A DNA stretch of 64,000 nucleotides from Hydractinia symbiolongicarpus (GCF_029227915.1 NC_079886.1:21860501-21924500), one strand, 5' to 3'; numbered from the stretch's first letter, positions 22,961-36,492 are shown. Numbers and translations are program-made. Notes: generated by a model from the sequence alone, not told the origin.

Positions 22961-25900
22961 AATTAAGCCTTATCTATAAGAAGTTATTTTTTTGTTGTAG
23001 TTTTTCTTTTTGAGGATGAGAAAATATATTCTAGGTACTCCATAAGTATTCTCATTTTTGGGTGGTTTAGTGTTATCTTCTTCCAAATAGTTTCCTAACA
23101 AAAATTTTTTTCACAAAACTAAATTTAAAAATTCAAATTATGCAATGATATATAGTGATGAAGGCCTTAGCATGCTGATGTCAGCAGAAGGGATTCATTA
23201 TTGACCTAATGGTAAAAGATAGAAATTTTAAAAATGGCAGTAGCTATAGTGTAAAACAAACACAGAGCAACAAGCATGAAATCTATGGAAAGCTTTATTT
23301 AATCAGTGATCACACAACGAAAATGTAGAACATGAAAATAAAACTCAAAGATATGAATTACCGGCTTCAATGTAAAAAAGACAGTAGTTAGGAAGTCAAT
23401 CCCTATCCTTCCTCAACCCCTTACCCGGCGGCTCTGACCCCAACTTGAATAGTGTAAGGGTCATCATAAAAGTTCTGTTGCTTATAGTTACGTTTCCTTA
23501 TAAGGAAAGAAATATTCTTAACAACTTCATGTTTTTAAGTATACACAATGTTCTCAGCCATCTTAACCTAAAGTTGACATGGACAAATGGGACACCTTTG
23601 TGTAAGCAACTTTGTTTTTTATTTCTAACTCGGGTCCTGCCAGTATAATTTCGATTCCAGCATGACAGTTGCTAAGTAGCGTACTTTATTTAGTAGCGTG
23701 ATATTTAAGATTTCACTTTCAAGGAATTTAATCTTCCAGGTAACTAATTTTTGCCATAAAACTTTGAAAGAAGTTTGAGAAAATTAAATTTTTGCAAAGT
23801 TAGCAAGCCCTAAAATTTTGTAGAAATGACGACGTCATAGCAAAATTGCTGACATCAGAAACTTTTTATCCCACCAATCAATTTATTTCATCGCTTACCC
23901 TAATTTTACGCTATATTCCTGCCAAGTTTTTTTAAGGCAGCTTGAGTAATTCAAAATTTATTTAATGTGGTCAAATTTATTTGAGGTAACCATTCCCCTG
24001 CCCTCTTCCCTCGGATATGTTATACTAAGAAGTCCAGTATTAAATAAAGTTAAAGAACATTTTTCTTAAATCATTTGTTACATTAGCCACATTATAGCAG
24101 TTTTTTAATGTTTACAAAAATTTAGAAAATTGAATACCTGTTATCGTCCTTTTTATAAATAATTTTCTTGTTAAAAACACCCCGTGTTTTTTGGTGAATT
24201 TTAACTATTTTTCCACTGTGATGGCAGACATGCTGCTCAGAATGAAAAACACTAATATTAAACTTTTACATTCTAAAGACGCGCGTGTTTTTATAAACAC
24301 GATAGAAGCTCTATAGATACGTTGAAAGGTAGTGACTGGAACTAATTCCTATGACAGCGGAATAGATGCATGCCAGTTAATAGCTTATAAAGGAAACAAA
24401 TAAAATATGTTGATTTAATATTAAATGTCAAAGCATAGAAAATGCAAGGGACAAAGATCTATTTAATGAATCTACAAATTAAACTTTAAAACGGAAACTA
24501 TTAAGACGTGGTAAACAACGTGTTATTTTTAAGAAATGTTAATTTTGACAATTTTACATCTGCGCCGGATTAATATCCTTTGTTGATCACTAAAAATAGT
24601 GCGTGTTGTGTAGTTAAATGTCATTGTAGAAAGCTAGGTGAAGATCAAAGAAGCCGCTTGTTGCTGTCTCATTGGTCGACTCTCCATCGCATATGCTAAA
24701 AATCTAATTGTGGGAAGTGATATATAATCCATTAATCCGACATGAAATAACTGTTTCACCTTTTTCGGAATGAAAGGGGAACACACATAAGAAATTATAC
24801 AATAACAATAAACAATCTATCAATAACTTGTAAGAAAGTTTGACTGTTGATGTTTAGTTAGAAAATACGCTTTCTCATTTTTCTTTTATGTGGTGTATCT
24901 TTTTTAAAAAAAATCAAAGGCAAAACACAAAAAACAACACATTTGTGATGGTTTTACACAGTCCTTGTGTTTTGTATTTCCAGAAGGACTTAACATGGAT
25001 TTCCTTCATTAAATATAATTTATGACACCCTTCACAGAAACACTGTCATTATAAACACACACAAATATATGTTCACCGGTGGAGTGAATGCATTTGAACA
25101 TTTCATTTCATGGAATAAGGATACCTACAGATATAAGGCAAGTGATATTAATAATTTATAATTCATATTACTTTGGTGTGTAGGTATGTATTTATGTATT
25201 TATTTCTAAAGTGTCTGTCCCGCTTGCAATATAACGTTATTCTCAACCAGAATGAGCATGCCAAGGGGTCTGTAAAAAATTTTTTTCTGCACCTAAAACA
25301 ACTTATAAGTCAATAGAGGATTAAAATATTTTACAACTGATTACGACTGCGAACAAGCTGCTTTGAAATTTTAAACATTTAACTCTCAAACTGATCTCTT
25401 ACGTTAGCACTCAATATAGCGGATTGATTTGTACAGTTTGCAACTATATGCTTATTTTCCTGTTGTTGAGAAAAAAATTAGAAACAAACCAAACAAACTT
25501 CAAAAATCGAAATTTCATGGGATGGGATTGGCTATTATTGCTTTTAAAAACTATGCTGTGTGTTTTTTTATGTTTTAGTATAAACAAGTTTCCTCCCAAT
25601 GTTCTGTTTGTTCTTCAGTGAGACGAATTTAGATAGTTGGATAGTGACTTCTAGAAATTATATAATCATTAAAATTGTATATTGTATTAAATGTAATACA
25701 ATATATAAGATTCTACCAGCAAAAAAATATGGTTTCTCTCTTAAGTTACTTTGCTTCCCCGGTTGAGAAGATGGAGGTCTTACTAATTTGAAGAACGCTA
25801 AAGATAAATGAAATTTTAAAACTGTAAGGAACTTTGATGATGATGCACAAAAAGTAAATTTTGCTTCTGTAAGTGTTGGAATGTAGTGAATAATAGGTAC

Positions 25901-26450
25901 AATGATGCCAGAACATATAAAACTTTGTTTAAAATCAGGTTGTAAAATTGACAATAGATATTTTATTAAAAATAGAACTCTAGCATCCGTTAATTAACTT
26001 GATACCGCACAGATAAGAGGCGGTTTAAAATTTAACCACGATTTATTATTTAAAGTTCCTGGACATTTTTTATTTAATGTGGATTAAAGAAGTAACAAAA
26101 ACTCTGTAAAATTTAAGAAAAACAAAATTCGTTTGTAGTGCCAGATTGTCATTGCCAAAAATTTCTGCATTTTCCGTTTCTTTGTAGAAATGACAATTAT
26201 ATGCCGATTTTGATTAATATATCTGTCTTTCGCTCAACTAAAAAATATGATTAAAAATTATATGCAACTTTAAATGATTACATAAGAAATATAACTTCCG
26301 CCCACATGGGCGGGCATCTCTAACCGGGCGTAAAATAGAAAAACAAGTTGCAGGGATACCAGGATGTTTGATGGAAGTATTAATGTCAAAAAGAACATTT
26401 AAGTTATTCCTTCTTGTAAACAACAAATAATTTCCTTGACTTCCTCTGCG
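22961..26450. other. Long intergenic stretch
   Basis: No gene recognised. The longest open frame is at 25658-25954 on the minus strand. It is hydrophobic, has no start context or domain I know, and is not called. Confidence 0.35.
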
Positions 26451-26780
26451 GTGTTTATCATATCCTTCTTAAATAATATCGCACTTAGTTTCCAGGTTCT
26501 TACAGAAGTTGTTGTGAAGTGTTATCATATCTTCTTTAAATAATATCGCACTTAGTTTCTAGGCTCTTACATAAAATGTTGTGAGTTGTTTATCATATCC
26601 TTCTTAAATATATTTCATTTAGTTTCCAGGCTCTTACAGAGAATATTGCGGTGTTTATTATATCTTTCTTAATTATATTGCCCTTAGTTTTCGGGTTCTT
26701 ACAGAGAATATTGCAGTGTTTATCACACCTTTCTTAAATATAGTGCACTTAGTTTCCAGGTTCTTACAGTGTTTATTATA
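26451..26780. repeat. Degenerate tandem array of about 65-bp units, five copies
   Basis: Each unit reads roughly GTGTTTATCATATCCTTCTT, then an AT-rich linker, CACTTAGTTTCCAGG and TTCTTACAGAGAATATTG. A sixth partial unit closes the array. Unit divergence is 10-20 percent by eye. Confidence 0.8.
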
Positions 26781-29632
26781 AACAGTTTGTATATAAAAAT
26801 GTGCGCATGCGTATTTGGTATTTACGCCATTTTACTTGTATTTCGTTTAGGATATCCGTCAAAGTGAATAATTTTCGATCTTTCCACGAATTTACATTCA
26901 TCTTTACAACCATTCCTGTTAGCACTTCATTTCCTAAAATACGTTTTTCTTGAAGTGGTAAAATTAGAAAACAAACAAACAGTCAACTAAAAGTTTATTC
27001 CCATTTGAAAGAAAGCGAATAAAATTAAATGACCAGCTTCTTCTCTTGACCGAAAGTTTAATTGTGTCATCTAACTGGGTTATTAAAAAACTTTTAGCGT
27101 ATTGTCCTTTTCTAGCAAAAAGTATGGAAATGATGAAGTGTCTTATTTAATATTGACCCCCTTAAGTACGTTAATTTTATGTGACAAGAAAGCAAATTCG
27201 TTCTTGTGCGTAAAAGTTTTCAACTATCTTATATCATCGCCTGTCGAAGCAAAATTTTTATCACTACAAAACTGGTGTCTTTTCTTAAACGTGTTAATGC
27301 ATGCGTCGTTCTTCACGGGATGTTAGATACGCTTCAGTTAACATGCTTGCTTACTACAACATATTGTAGCACATCTATTTCCCCGCAACAGGAAGAGTGT
27401 TAATGACCTCGTAAAAAACATATAATTAACAATTACTGAAAAAAACTTCGAAATAACCTTTTATGATTTGTAGTTTCCGTTGCATGCTTTCGACAAAAGA
27501 GAAACATTTTTACGAGACAACCTTAATGCGTTCAATTGAAATAGGAGGTTGAGTTTTGCGTTTCAATTACAATTTGTTGGCTGCTTGTTATATACATACA
27601 ATTATTATTATTTTACGTACTTATTGTCTATATTGGATCGCCATTAATATTTAAGTTATGATAATGTCCCAGTAGAAGTATGGTAGTAGAAGTATGGCGG
27701 TATTTCTAAAGCACGTAAGTCCCACCCTAGAATGTCTTTTAGATACAAATGGATTTAACTTAGAAATTAATCCATTACATGACTGTTTTTTAACTATTCG
27801 ACTACGTCCTACATCCATGTCCGACCATACCAAGTTTTACCACCATGCAATCTGTTTTGTTCTTTGTTTCTCTATTAAGATAAAATTTTGCCATTCTTGG
27901 TTGTATTTTATTATAAACAAAACTTTAGGAAAGCTTTGATGCGTTAAAACATCTTTTTGCAATCAAAGGAGTATTGTCTTTTTATTAATGTTCTCAGGCA
28001 CAGTGCTATGTTCACATTAAATGCTGTTAGTTCCTTCCAACCAAATTGGATAATGAAAACCCTACATTTTCTTAAGTTTTATTCGTACACGGAAAGAACG
28101 ATCAGAATATTTTTTTTTTTTTTTTTTTATTTATTTATTTCATTGAATAACTCATTAACAACGATTTTGCTATCGTGTGATAGAGGAATAAAGTCTTTGT
28201 TTGAATATCGTGCTAAAATTCCATCGATAATAAAATATTCACAATTTTGTTTTGACGCTTATGTCATAAAGAGAGACTGCGTGTCGTCAAAAAGGAATGA
28301 GTTTCCATTCTCGGCTGTCAAATTTGGACGGATAATGGCAACATAACGGAAGTTGAAAAAGTTGAAAGTGCATAGTTGGCACATAAAGTATAGAAAAAGT
28401 TTTGTTTCCGGATCGCACAAATCTTTTTTAAATGGTCTTTTTATATAAACACATGACTTGCGAAACAAATTTAAAAAAATTCTCAAATCTAAAAAAAATT
28501 AAACATTGTTTAGAATTTTCAATAAATTAATTTTACTGGTCAAATTTTTTAATTTGAATACAAGATAAGTTTTATCAATGTCATTAAAACATTAAAATTA
28601 TTTATGACCTGCCAAACAAAAGAAAAAAATCATGGAAGAAAAAAATGCAAGTCAGCGATTGATTAATGAATGCATGCTTCGTTTAATTACATGAACATTT
28701 TTATTTCCCAAGCTACATGTACCCCATACAGAGTTGGAAAATATGCACTCATTGTCATCGCTCGGTGTGATATTATAGAAAAATATTTTCTAGCATGCAG
28801 CTATGAAAATAATTTATACGTGGGCATACTGATTCATAACAGGAGATTGGATGTTTAAAAAAATGACTTCTATTTTTCCTTATATGTGGTCGAGAATGGT
28901 GTAAGGATATGTTCAATAAAGTTGCACCCTTTTTTCTACAGTAAAATTGTATTTGGTGAATATTTTAGAAGCTATGGTATAACGAAGATGTACATGGTCA
29001 TCTATTTTCGTGTTATGTTGCGAAACATCTCAATGTGATGTTTAGTGCGTGAGGCACAGATCATGCTGACAACAGCGGTTGTTTGTGTTTTTTTCTACTT
29101 GTTCTTGCTAGGTCTGTTCACACAAGAAATAAAATTTAAGACACCTGGGTTTTTTATCTAACTAAGGAACACATGACTTTTAATATTTTAATTTCAGGCC
29201 TTATAATGTTTCTCTTAATTTTCCTTTTATTTTCTTATTTCTAAAGTTTCAAGGAGATAGGCTTTTTAAAATGAACGAAGAACTAATACATTTGTTTTAG
29301 ACCTTTAAATTCATTCGTTTTTCTATAGTTTTTTCTTATACAAAAAAACTTATATTCCACCCTTTTCTATGAGTCATTTAATCGTTTTGGGTATTTCATC
29401 GGTTACCGTAATTTTATTCCATGTTTTCTCGTCGTTATGGAAACTGCAAAACAATCTAAACTTGAAAACATCAAATTAATTTTAATGCCGATACGAAAAA
29501 TCACATTTCTTTGCATCAAGATATATCATCTATACACCAACGTCTGATCGTAATTGAACAACTTTGATTTAATTGCAAGACTAAAAAGAATGAGCATTGT
29601 ATATTCTCTGAATAAATTTTTCTTTTTTTATA
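26781..29632. other. Intergenic sequence upstream of the fucosyltransferase-like gene
   Basis: AT-rich, with an uninterrupted T run near 28110-28128. Open frames on both strands (for example 27957-28346) are low-complexity and not supported. A pyrimidine tract ending in AG at 29632-29633 is a candidate splice or trans-splice acceptor for the gene that follows. Confidence 0.4.
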
Positions 29633-29829
29633 GAATCAAAATTAATTACAAATTGAAACCGGGGACAAAATTTCGTCGAAATCAAAATGCCGATGGTATC
29701 AAGAGACATTGAAAATAAATAAGATAATTTATGTATGAACGATCACTAGATGCTCATGTTGAAGAATAAAAACAGTGGAGTTGTAAGAGTCTTTCACGGT
29801 GGTTCAACTTGTAAATATCGTTGATCATC

Positions 29830-31428
29830 ATGGCTTCAAGAAATTGTCGAGTGTATTTTATATGGTGTTTACTCGCTTATTTAGTGATCTTGTTATACTA
29901 TATAGGCGAAACATTTTTTAGCGAACATTTCAAAATAAATAAACAAACTAAAACTTTACTGGCATTTACAATAAAATTGAATAAAAATGGCGACAGACAC
30001 ACTCAAGTATTGGATAACGCAGGTGACGAAAACCTTCGCTTTTCCTCGCATGATCGTATTAAAGATATCGCACTTGCTAAAGAAAATGTTCTTTCCAGTA
30101 ATGAACTTATATTTATAAATAAAAAAGAATTTAATAACGGACTGGTGCAACTCGATAAAACAAAAATAAAACAAACCAACAAGAAAAATATTGTTTACGA
30201 AACACATCAAGAAGTGTACAGCAACAAGGAAAAAGTTAAAATGCATGACTCAACGAAATATATTTTCTCTTTGCGGTATTACGAACAACTAAGCATGGCG
30301 ACAAAAAATTTGTTGTCATTAGCGTCACTGGGCACGTCCACTGGCCGCCATGTTGTAACACCATTTGTTAATAACTCAAGGTTTTGCGGATTACGTTCTG
30401 GTACATCAATGTCCAGGCTAATGGGAGCTCGGAATAACAGTACTGATGATGTCAGCAAATTTAGCAACATGAGCACGTATTTTAATATGAATCATTTTAA
30501 TAATCAACTCTTAGATCATGGCTATAACTCGCTTGTCTCGTTTAACCAATTTAAAGCAGACTGTCCCCGCCTTGATACTGTCGTTCATTTTTTATATGAA
30601 GAAGAATCATCAACTAAAGACATGGAGAAATGGTACAAACTACCAAGACACAGAATCGATGAAATAAAGGGTAGAGTGAAAAGAAATGGTGGTATAGACG
30701 AATGCAAATTTGTGCAAAAGTCAAAGATCAGTCGCTTTCTTGGAAATATTGAAGTAAAGAGATATATCTGTGTCGACCCTGATGTTATTAAAACAGCACA
30801 AGCGTTAGAGGAGAAGGTATTCAAAAACTCTCAATGCGTCGGTATCATTATATGGAAGGGAATTGGTCCCAAGAGAGCACACTTCTCCTTGGCTCCTTCC
30901 ATCAGCAAAGCACTTCGTCCTTCAGACCTAAAACACAGTAAAAGGTTGATCGACATAGCCTATTCATATATACGAGAAATTATTAAAAGACCATTTATTT
31001 CTGTACACGTCCGTAGCGAACGCCACTTAATTCGTCGAGGCTTGAAAGCTGCAAAAGTTTGTATAAAAAAACTTCAGAAACAAATTTTGACCAGAAAGTC
31101 AACTTTTAATTTGAAAAAGGTTTTCTTGGCGAGTGATTTGGTTCATGGTTCAGACACGTTACTCATGCATTCAAAAGAAGATGAGAGAAAAAAATTGAAG
31201 AAGGAGTTAAACTTGACATTAGATAATCCATATACCTTCAATCCTGCTCAATATGATTTGTATGATCGAGGCGAAATTGCTATAGTAGAGATGCATATAC
31301 TGAGCATGGGGGAGTCGTTGTTCACCCTTGGGCGTGGTAATTTTAATGAATGGATAGTTGACCTCTTTTTGTTACATAACGCTGAAGATAAATCATTAAT
31401 TTATAAAGTATGCAATGTAATAAATTAA
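29830..31428 (+). CDS. Fucosyltransferase-like type II membrane protein, intronless
   Basis: Predicted 532-residue protein from ATG 29830 (ATCATGG context; the three codons upstream lack an ATG). It has a short cytoplasmic tail, one membrane anchor (residues about 8-28: VYFIWCLLAYLVILLYYIG) and a long Lys/Asn-rich stem with possible N-glycosylation sites. A globular domain runs from about residue 240. The segment FISVHVRSERH (residues about 388-398) resembles the basic H-x-R motif that contacts GDP-fucose in O-fucosyltransferase-superfamily GT-B enzymes. A later block (SMGESLFTLGRGNFNEWI) matches the C-terminal Ser/Phe substrate region of that superfamily. It probably resides in the Golgi and transfers fucose to a protein or glycan, but the acceptor cannot be read from sequence. 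AATAAA lies at 31485-31490. Single-exon, unlike its neighbours. Confidence 0.65.
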   Translation: MASRNCRVYFIWCLLAYLVILLYYIGETFFSEHFKINKQTKTLLAFTIKLNKNGDRHTQVLDNAGDENLRFSSHDRIKDIALAKENVLSSNELIFINKKEFNNGLVQLDKTKIKQTNKKNIVYETHQEVYSNKEKVKMHDSTKYIFSLRYYEQLSMATKNLLSLASLGTSTGRHVVTPFVNNSRFCGLRSGTSMSRLMGARNNSTDDVSKFSNMSTYFNMNHFNNQLLDHGYNSLVSFNQFKADCPRLDTVVHFLYEEESSTKDMEKWYKLPRHRIDEIKGRVKRNGGIDECKFVQKSKISRFLGNIEVKRYICVDPDVIKTAQALEEKVFKNSQCVGIIIWKGIGPKRAHFSLAPSISKALRPSDLKHSKRLIDIAYSYIREIIKRPFISVHVRSERHLIRRGLKAAKVCIKKLQKQILTRKSTFNLKKVFLASDLVHGSDTLLMHSKEDERKKLKKELNLTLDNPYTFNPAQYDLYDRGEIAIVEMHILSMGESLFTLGRGNFNEWIVDLFLLHNAEDKSLIYKVCNVIN

Positions 31429-31484
31429 AAATATGCTGCTTGTAAATATTGACTACTAGCTTTGGTTCCGGACTGCCTGAATGT

Positions 31485-31490
31485 AATAAA
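31485..31490 (+). terminator. Polyadenylation signal AATAAA
   Basis: A canonical hexamer 57 bases after the stop codon of the fucosyltransferase-like gene, within GTAATAAAAAATAG. Confidence 0.6.
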
Positions 31491-32892
31491 AAATAGAAAA
31501 AAAGTCTGGAATTAAGGTTGCTTAGAACTATATGACAGGTATATTTATTAGAATTTAGAATTACCATAATTTATTATTTTTTCTGACTATAAACTTTACT
31601 TGTAAACTATCTCTGTTTTTGCCAGAGAATAGAGGAAAATACAAAGTATTACATAAATCTTGTTCACGCGTCATAAATTCGACAATCTATCCTTTTATTA
31701 TGAGTGCAGCACTTAATAAATACACGATTTTTTACGTTTAATTTATTTTTTTGACAAACATTTAAAAGTAAAAGATAAAATATTATGAAATATATTATTA
31801 TTAAAATAATGAAATAATAAAACAAATATTTGGTGTAATTTTATATCACGTAATAGCAAGTGGTTAAACATGTTTCTTCTAATTTTATGTTACCATGCGT
31901 TCCCTTTATTTTACAAACCGATAGGGCTCTCCAATTATAACTGGTCGCAATACATTTACAAGAAGGTGTAGACCTCTGAAAACAATACTAACGATGCAGG
32001 AGATGCAGGGAAAGAAAAAAACGTGATACACTTTCATTTGCCAAAAATGCATAAAACATTAAGATTTTAAACCACAAGACATTCGATCGGCAAAATCCTG
32101 TGAATGGGTAAAAATAGGTGACATTATCTCTTGCCCGGGTAACCAGGGACCACCTGGAACCTAAATGGGCCAAACTTCCGAAACAGACCATCCTCTAAGA
32201 TGCCATAAGTGTGGAGACCGCTCTTGTGAAGTGCCTCTTGGAAACATTTGTCGCTACATCTACATTGCTAATTTTGGAGTTACTTTTTTATCAAAGAAGT
32301 GTTTGTCATTACCAAAAATCGTAACACTTTGTTTACATTTTAAATAAAGTCATATCTTTGTTTAGATGGCCGTTTATTAAAAAAAAAACTGATAGCAAAA
32401 ATCACACGAGAGGGTGTGTTAAGCCACTACTTTTACATCTCCACATAAACTAAAAGGCTGATCCTTGTGCAATAATAGTATAATGAAACTGAGATCAAAT
32501 ATTTCATACAAATAATTTTTTATTTGCCAGTTAGGACATCAAACAAAATCAATCTGGCCTGCCACACTGGCCGATCCAGTTTCCTTAGGAATAAGAGTAA
32601 TTTCGGGTTTACAAGTAATTTTAAAAACACAGGTAGCACTGATAATCTTTTAGCTGAGTGTGCCACGATTGAGGTTGCCAGGCCGGTGTCAGAATTATCA
32701 TATCGGAAACTTGTTCTTGTATTGGTTTTGTCAGCGTAGCACTTCTACTCCACCCAAACGTGCTGCATCGTATCGCATCCCAAAGTGTGCGAGTCTGGTC
32801 GCATAATATCTCCGGAGATGTTGACTTATTTTTAATGCTACAAGATCAGACTTTTCAGTCCTAATTTCCTTGGAAATATAAACTTTTCGGGT
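31491..32892. other. Intergenic sequence with a dispersed-repeat fragment
   Basis: No gene. The block near 32118-32165 (GGTGACATTATCTCTTG, then ACCAGGGACCACCTGGAAC) resembles 53079-53121, so both may be pieces of one repeat family. Confidence 0.4.
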
Positions 32893-34773
32893 TTAATTTC
32901 CCGGTATATTAGCACCTAAGAGGGTAATTAGGACTTTGTAAAACCAGAATGAATTATATTTTTTTATAAGAATTTCGATTGCAAGTAGACCCCCTGTAAT
33001 TATGAGTACAAGAGAAAAGCACAAGAATATAAATATACATTGAAGGTACATGACTTAATGAAGAAGCCTCAATGCAATATTCCCAAAATTTCATATAATA
33101 GTAAACCGAGTCCGTGACCTTGTTCTTTCGTCAATGGGGATAAAATAATTGTAAAATCCAAATTCACTGGGAATAATTGTTCTTCGTTCAAAAAAATAGC
33201 GAGTTGGAACTTTCTGTGGGTATGAAAAATTGTTGATGTTTTTCAATGGTATCGTATAATCGACTTTTTTCAAGTGGGGACGAAATTCTTATTCTGACTC
33301 GCAGATCTTTTTTTTGGTGTAAAGTGGGTTATCAAAAACTTAATCTTCAAATACGATATAATTAAAACCGCTTTTTTTCTCTCTATTTGAAAAAAAATTT
33401 CATTTTGAAAAATGAAATTTCCAAAATTTTAGGCTCAAAGGTACGTAAAAGAAAAGAGCATAGCAAAAATTAAATCATTTTTTTCGATAACACATACGTA
33501 TGTATCAAATGTTTGTAAAAATAAAAAAGAAATTTCAAGTAAGTCTAATAAAAAAGAATCGAAGTTATCCTGCAAGAAACTCATCGGACAAACTTGCTAA
33601 TTGATAGGTCGGCAATAAGAATTTCCTATATCAAAATAATACCCTGACCAAAAACACTCGAAAGAACAAATTCAACAAATAAAGTTTGAACAAGATTATA
33701 AAAGTTCTTCTTAAACAAGTTACGTTTGATGAATCAAAATTTTTGAGTAGTCTAAGAATAAGAAGAGTGGGGAAATACAAGGAGCTCTATAAAACCTATG
33801 TTTAAAAAAAATGATAAAATAAACTTCAGAGTATAAAAGTCCCTAAGATATACAAAATCGTTCACTTTTTTATTATTCAATTTGTTACGATTCGAACTTT
33901 GCTCGTTGTTGCCCTTTCGGAGGCTGGAAAAAGTAATAAATTACATTCGTTCAAGCAATGAATGAAATGACTCCTCATTTCATACACCTTGAAAATGTAG
34001 TCACTAGGTGAGTGCCCATCTAGAATAACACTGGCAAATGCTAGTACAAAATTTACTCCGTCTTTCGGCTTATCGGTAGGTAAGAATGTAACTTTTTTTC
34101 TTTATTTTTCGTCAAAAGCTTGAATAGGGACTTGACCTTTTTTGGTAACTGCACTTGACCTTTTTTTGGTAACTGCAGATAGATTAATATTAAGGCTATC
34201 ACATGCTTGAACTCGACCGTCTGATTCTTGTAGCAATTGAACGTGATCTACTGACACGGGGAAGTACGATACTTGCTTTTGTTTTTGACAATTTAAAACA
34301 CTTTGATAAGAACGATCTTTTATCACGAGATTATTTCTTTTGAAAAGATGAGAATCGTTGATTGAAAACTTCCTCACAGCTCTTCTGAAATTTGACTTTA
34401 ATCCATAATTCTCTTTCTCTATGCTGTCAGGATACTTTTTATTGCGCACGTAATCTTCAATTCCTTGAAGATTAAAGTGGTTCCTTCTTCTTTTTGCCAT
34501 CTTTGATTTGATGTATAAAAATCATGCATGTCGTGTACCATTCACAAAGACGACGCGTTCGAAAGTTCTAAAGATGGCAGAATGAGCTGCAAGAGTAAAA
34601 TAATGTTTACAAAGGAAGGACTTCTTTCTCAAATGCATAAGTTATTTTTTACTGAGAATTTAGACTTTACCTTTCGTATTTCAGTCTTTTTGCTTCGAGT
34701 CTTAATTTCCCTCATCGATCAAAATTTGCCGCAAAATTACAACCCTTGAAGTCAAAATATACCGGGAAATTAA
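32893..34773. mobile_element. Possible integrase-type DNA element with an 18-bp inverted repeat
   Basis: TTAATTTCCCGGTATATT at 32893-32910 is present in inverted form at 34756-34773, and partly similar AT/GGACT-containing sequence lies beyond both. The interval encloses a minus-strand integrase-related open frame. True ends and target duplications were not resolved, so the element could extend about 40 bases further each way. Confidence 0.4.
33877..34500 (-). pseudogene. Integrase-related protein remnant with one in-frame stop
   Basis: ATG at 34498-34500 opens a frame that meets TAA at 34102-34104 and then continues in the same frame for 74 more codons to a stop at 33877-33879. The N-terminal part (LKSNFRRAVRKFSIND then LFKRNNLVIKDR) resembles the segment preceding the zinc-binding H2C2 region in KRBA2-like and Ginger/Gypsy integrases. 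No H2C2 or catalytic core is seen after it. The downstream part (VNFVLAFASVILDGHSP) is not recognised. It could be a transposon gene with a nonsense mutation, or a cellular gene derived from one. Confidence 0.45.
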
Positions 34774-36104
34774 GAATTTAGAGTCCTAATATCCTGGGGT
34801 CTTATCTTACCGTTACACCGGGTTTGAAGATCCACTTTGCTTAGCTCCATTCTGAACTGTCCTGTGAGTTGCGAGACTCTCAATCTACTTTAAAATTCGG
34901 AGCCCTAAGACGGTACTCTGTAGTAATCTTATTTAATTGCGTTTTGCAACAGATATTTCCAAACTTATAGCTACAGTATTCTGTTCATTTCCGTGCTTTT
35001 CTAACATCTTACGACTTTATTTTTGCAAAGTTCCCCTGACTTTTGTTTAGCTTGGGTGGCCTTCGTATTTTGCCCTGAAATCGCAACCCTATGGAATACT
35101 GTGCTATTTTTTTCTAGGCGAAGATAAATGTTTTAGTTTGCCTCCTGGTGGCACAATAACAATCCTTTCTGGGAACTACACCTGTAGAAGAGAAGTACAT
35201 GTGTGCGTTCAGATTAGTCTTTGGACCGGCTGAGATTAAAATAAAGTCTTCACACTGGCTTTTAAAAAATACAAAAAAATACGAGGTCAATTGTTCCACC
35301 CGGGATACCAGCTGCTTAGCAACATCAAGTCTCTGCGCTGCCTCTCTGTATATATATCTGATTTTTCATTAGGCGATTTTAAAAATTCCGCTTCACGTAG
35401 CGGAGGCGGAAATTAAAAAGCGTGTAATTAGCCGGCATAGAGGAATTACGAAAGTAAGGAAACTTTTTCCGTAAAAAAAAAAAATATTGCACAATTGGTA
35501 CCTGTACTAAGTGCTTAGTCCAGTGTTACGGCGGGCTGTTTCCTGTGTTTTGATTTAATCGAAGTTGCGATAAACTTTTTTTGGAAAAGTATATTTGTAC
35601 CTATATGGAAGTGCGGCATTATTTACCTGTACTAAGTGCTCAGCCCGGAGTAACTTCAATTTTTAAACCTTCACCGGGAATATTTTACGAAAACAACAGA
35701 ACAGCTTGGCCAGCTGTTTTTACTATGACGGGGTAACAACAGGTTGTAAACTGTGTTTTCATGTCAGCTAAATGTGCAGAATAGATTTTTTTTGAAGAAT
35801 ATATTATAGGCGAAACACCCTAATTTGTTTCCCAAAAATACCCCTCATTTTCGGCGGATATTACTTAAACTCATTCTAGACGATCATAATCAAACGAATT
35901 TTTACTGCTATAAGAATAATTTAAAATTTATGCAGAAATAAAAAATGAGCTCTTTCATTATTTACGCGCGAGATTTGTTTACAAAATTGAATTTGATAAC
36001 AATGCAACAACCTGCTGATCGGCAACGGATGGATTTTAATAGAAACTGCTGAGATGTATCTCCTTTTCATTACCTCGCCCTAGCTCCCATAACGGTTTTT
36101 CTCC
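34774..36104. other. Intergenic sequence with a diverged short direct repeat
   Basis: ACCTGTACTAAGTGCTTAG at 35500 and its near copy at 35625 extend to about 30 bases each with a few mismatches. No coding sequence recognised. Confidence 0.45.
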
Positions 36105-36270
36105 TTTATGCTATATTGCATGGCTATGATACTTACTTAGTTTTAATATTTATCTATTAGACACCTACATGCCACATTTTTAAGTCCCATAGTTCTCAGA
36201 GGCTTTGATATTGGCTAGTACTTGAAGCTACCCCTAAAAATCTCTATGGAATTCTTATAACTAGATCACT
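36105..36270. repeat. Dispersed repeat family R1, copy 1
   Basis: It shares TATTTATCTATTAGACACC, an AGAGGCTTTGATATTGGCT-type block and CTCTATGGAATTCTTATAA with copies at 54.7 and 62.8 kb, all in the same orientation. No coding capacity. Confidence 0.55.
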
Positions 36271-36492
36271 CTTCAAGAACTGGAGGAGACAAGGCATGCG
36301 ATGTACGATGCATCTTGTTGACAGTATTTCTAGTGCATGAGCTTTTTTCGTTAGGACCAGTTAATAAAGAAATCACTAAATAGTTAATAAGACAATGTCT
36401 AATCATAAACTTTCAAATGTCCAACTTTTGTATCTAAACAAAATCGGTTCTGCTTAGGACTTCATAGCAACATTTAAGTTTTAAAATTTCAG

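Noticed and set aside
25658-25954. 98-codon minus-strand open frame
   Set aside because: No recognisable domain, no splice or start context, and AT-driven hydrophobic composition.
26451-26780. CRISPR-like array
   Set aside because: Units are contiguous and diverged with no unique spacers, and the genome is eukaryotic.
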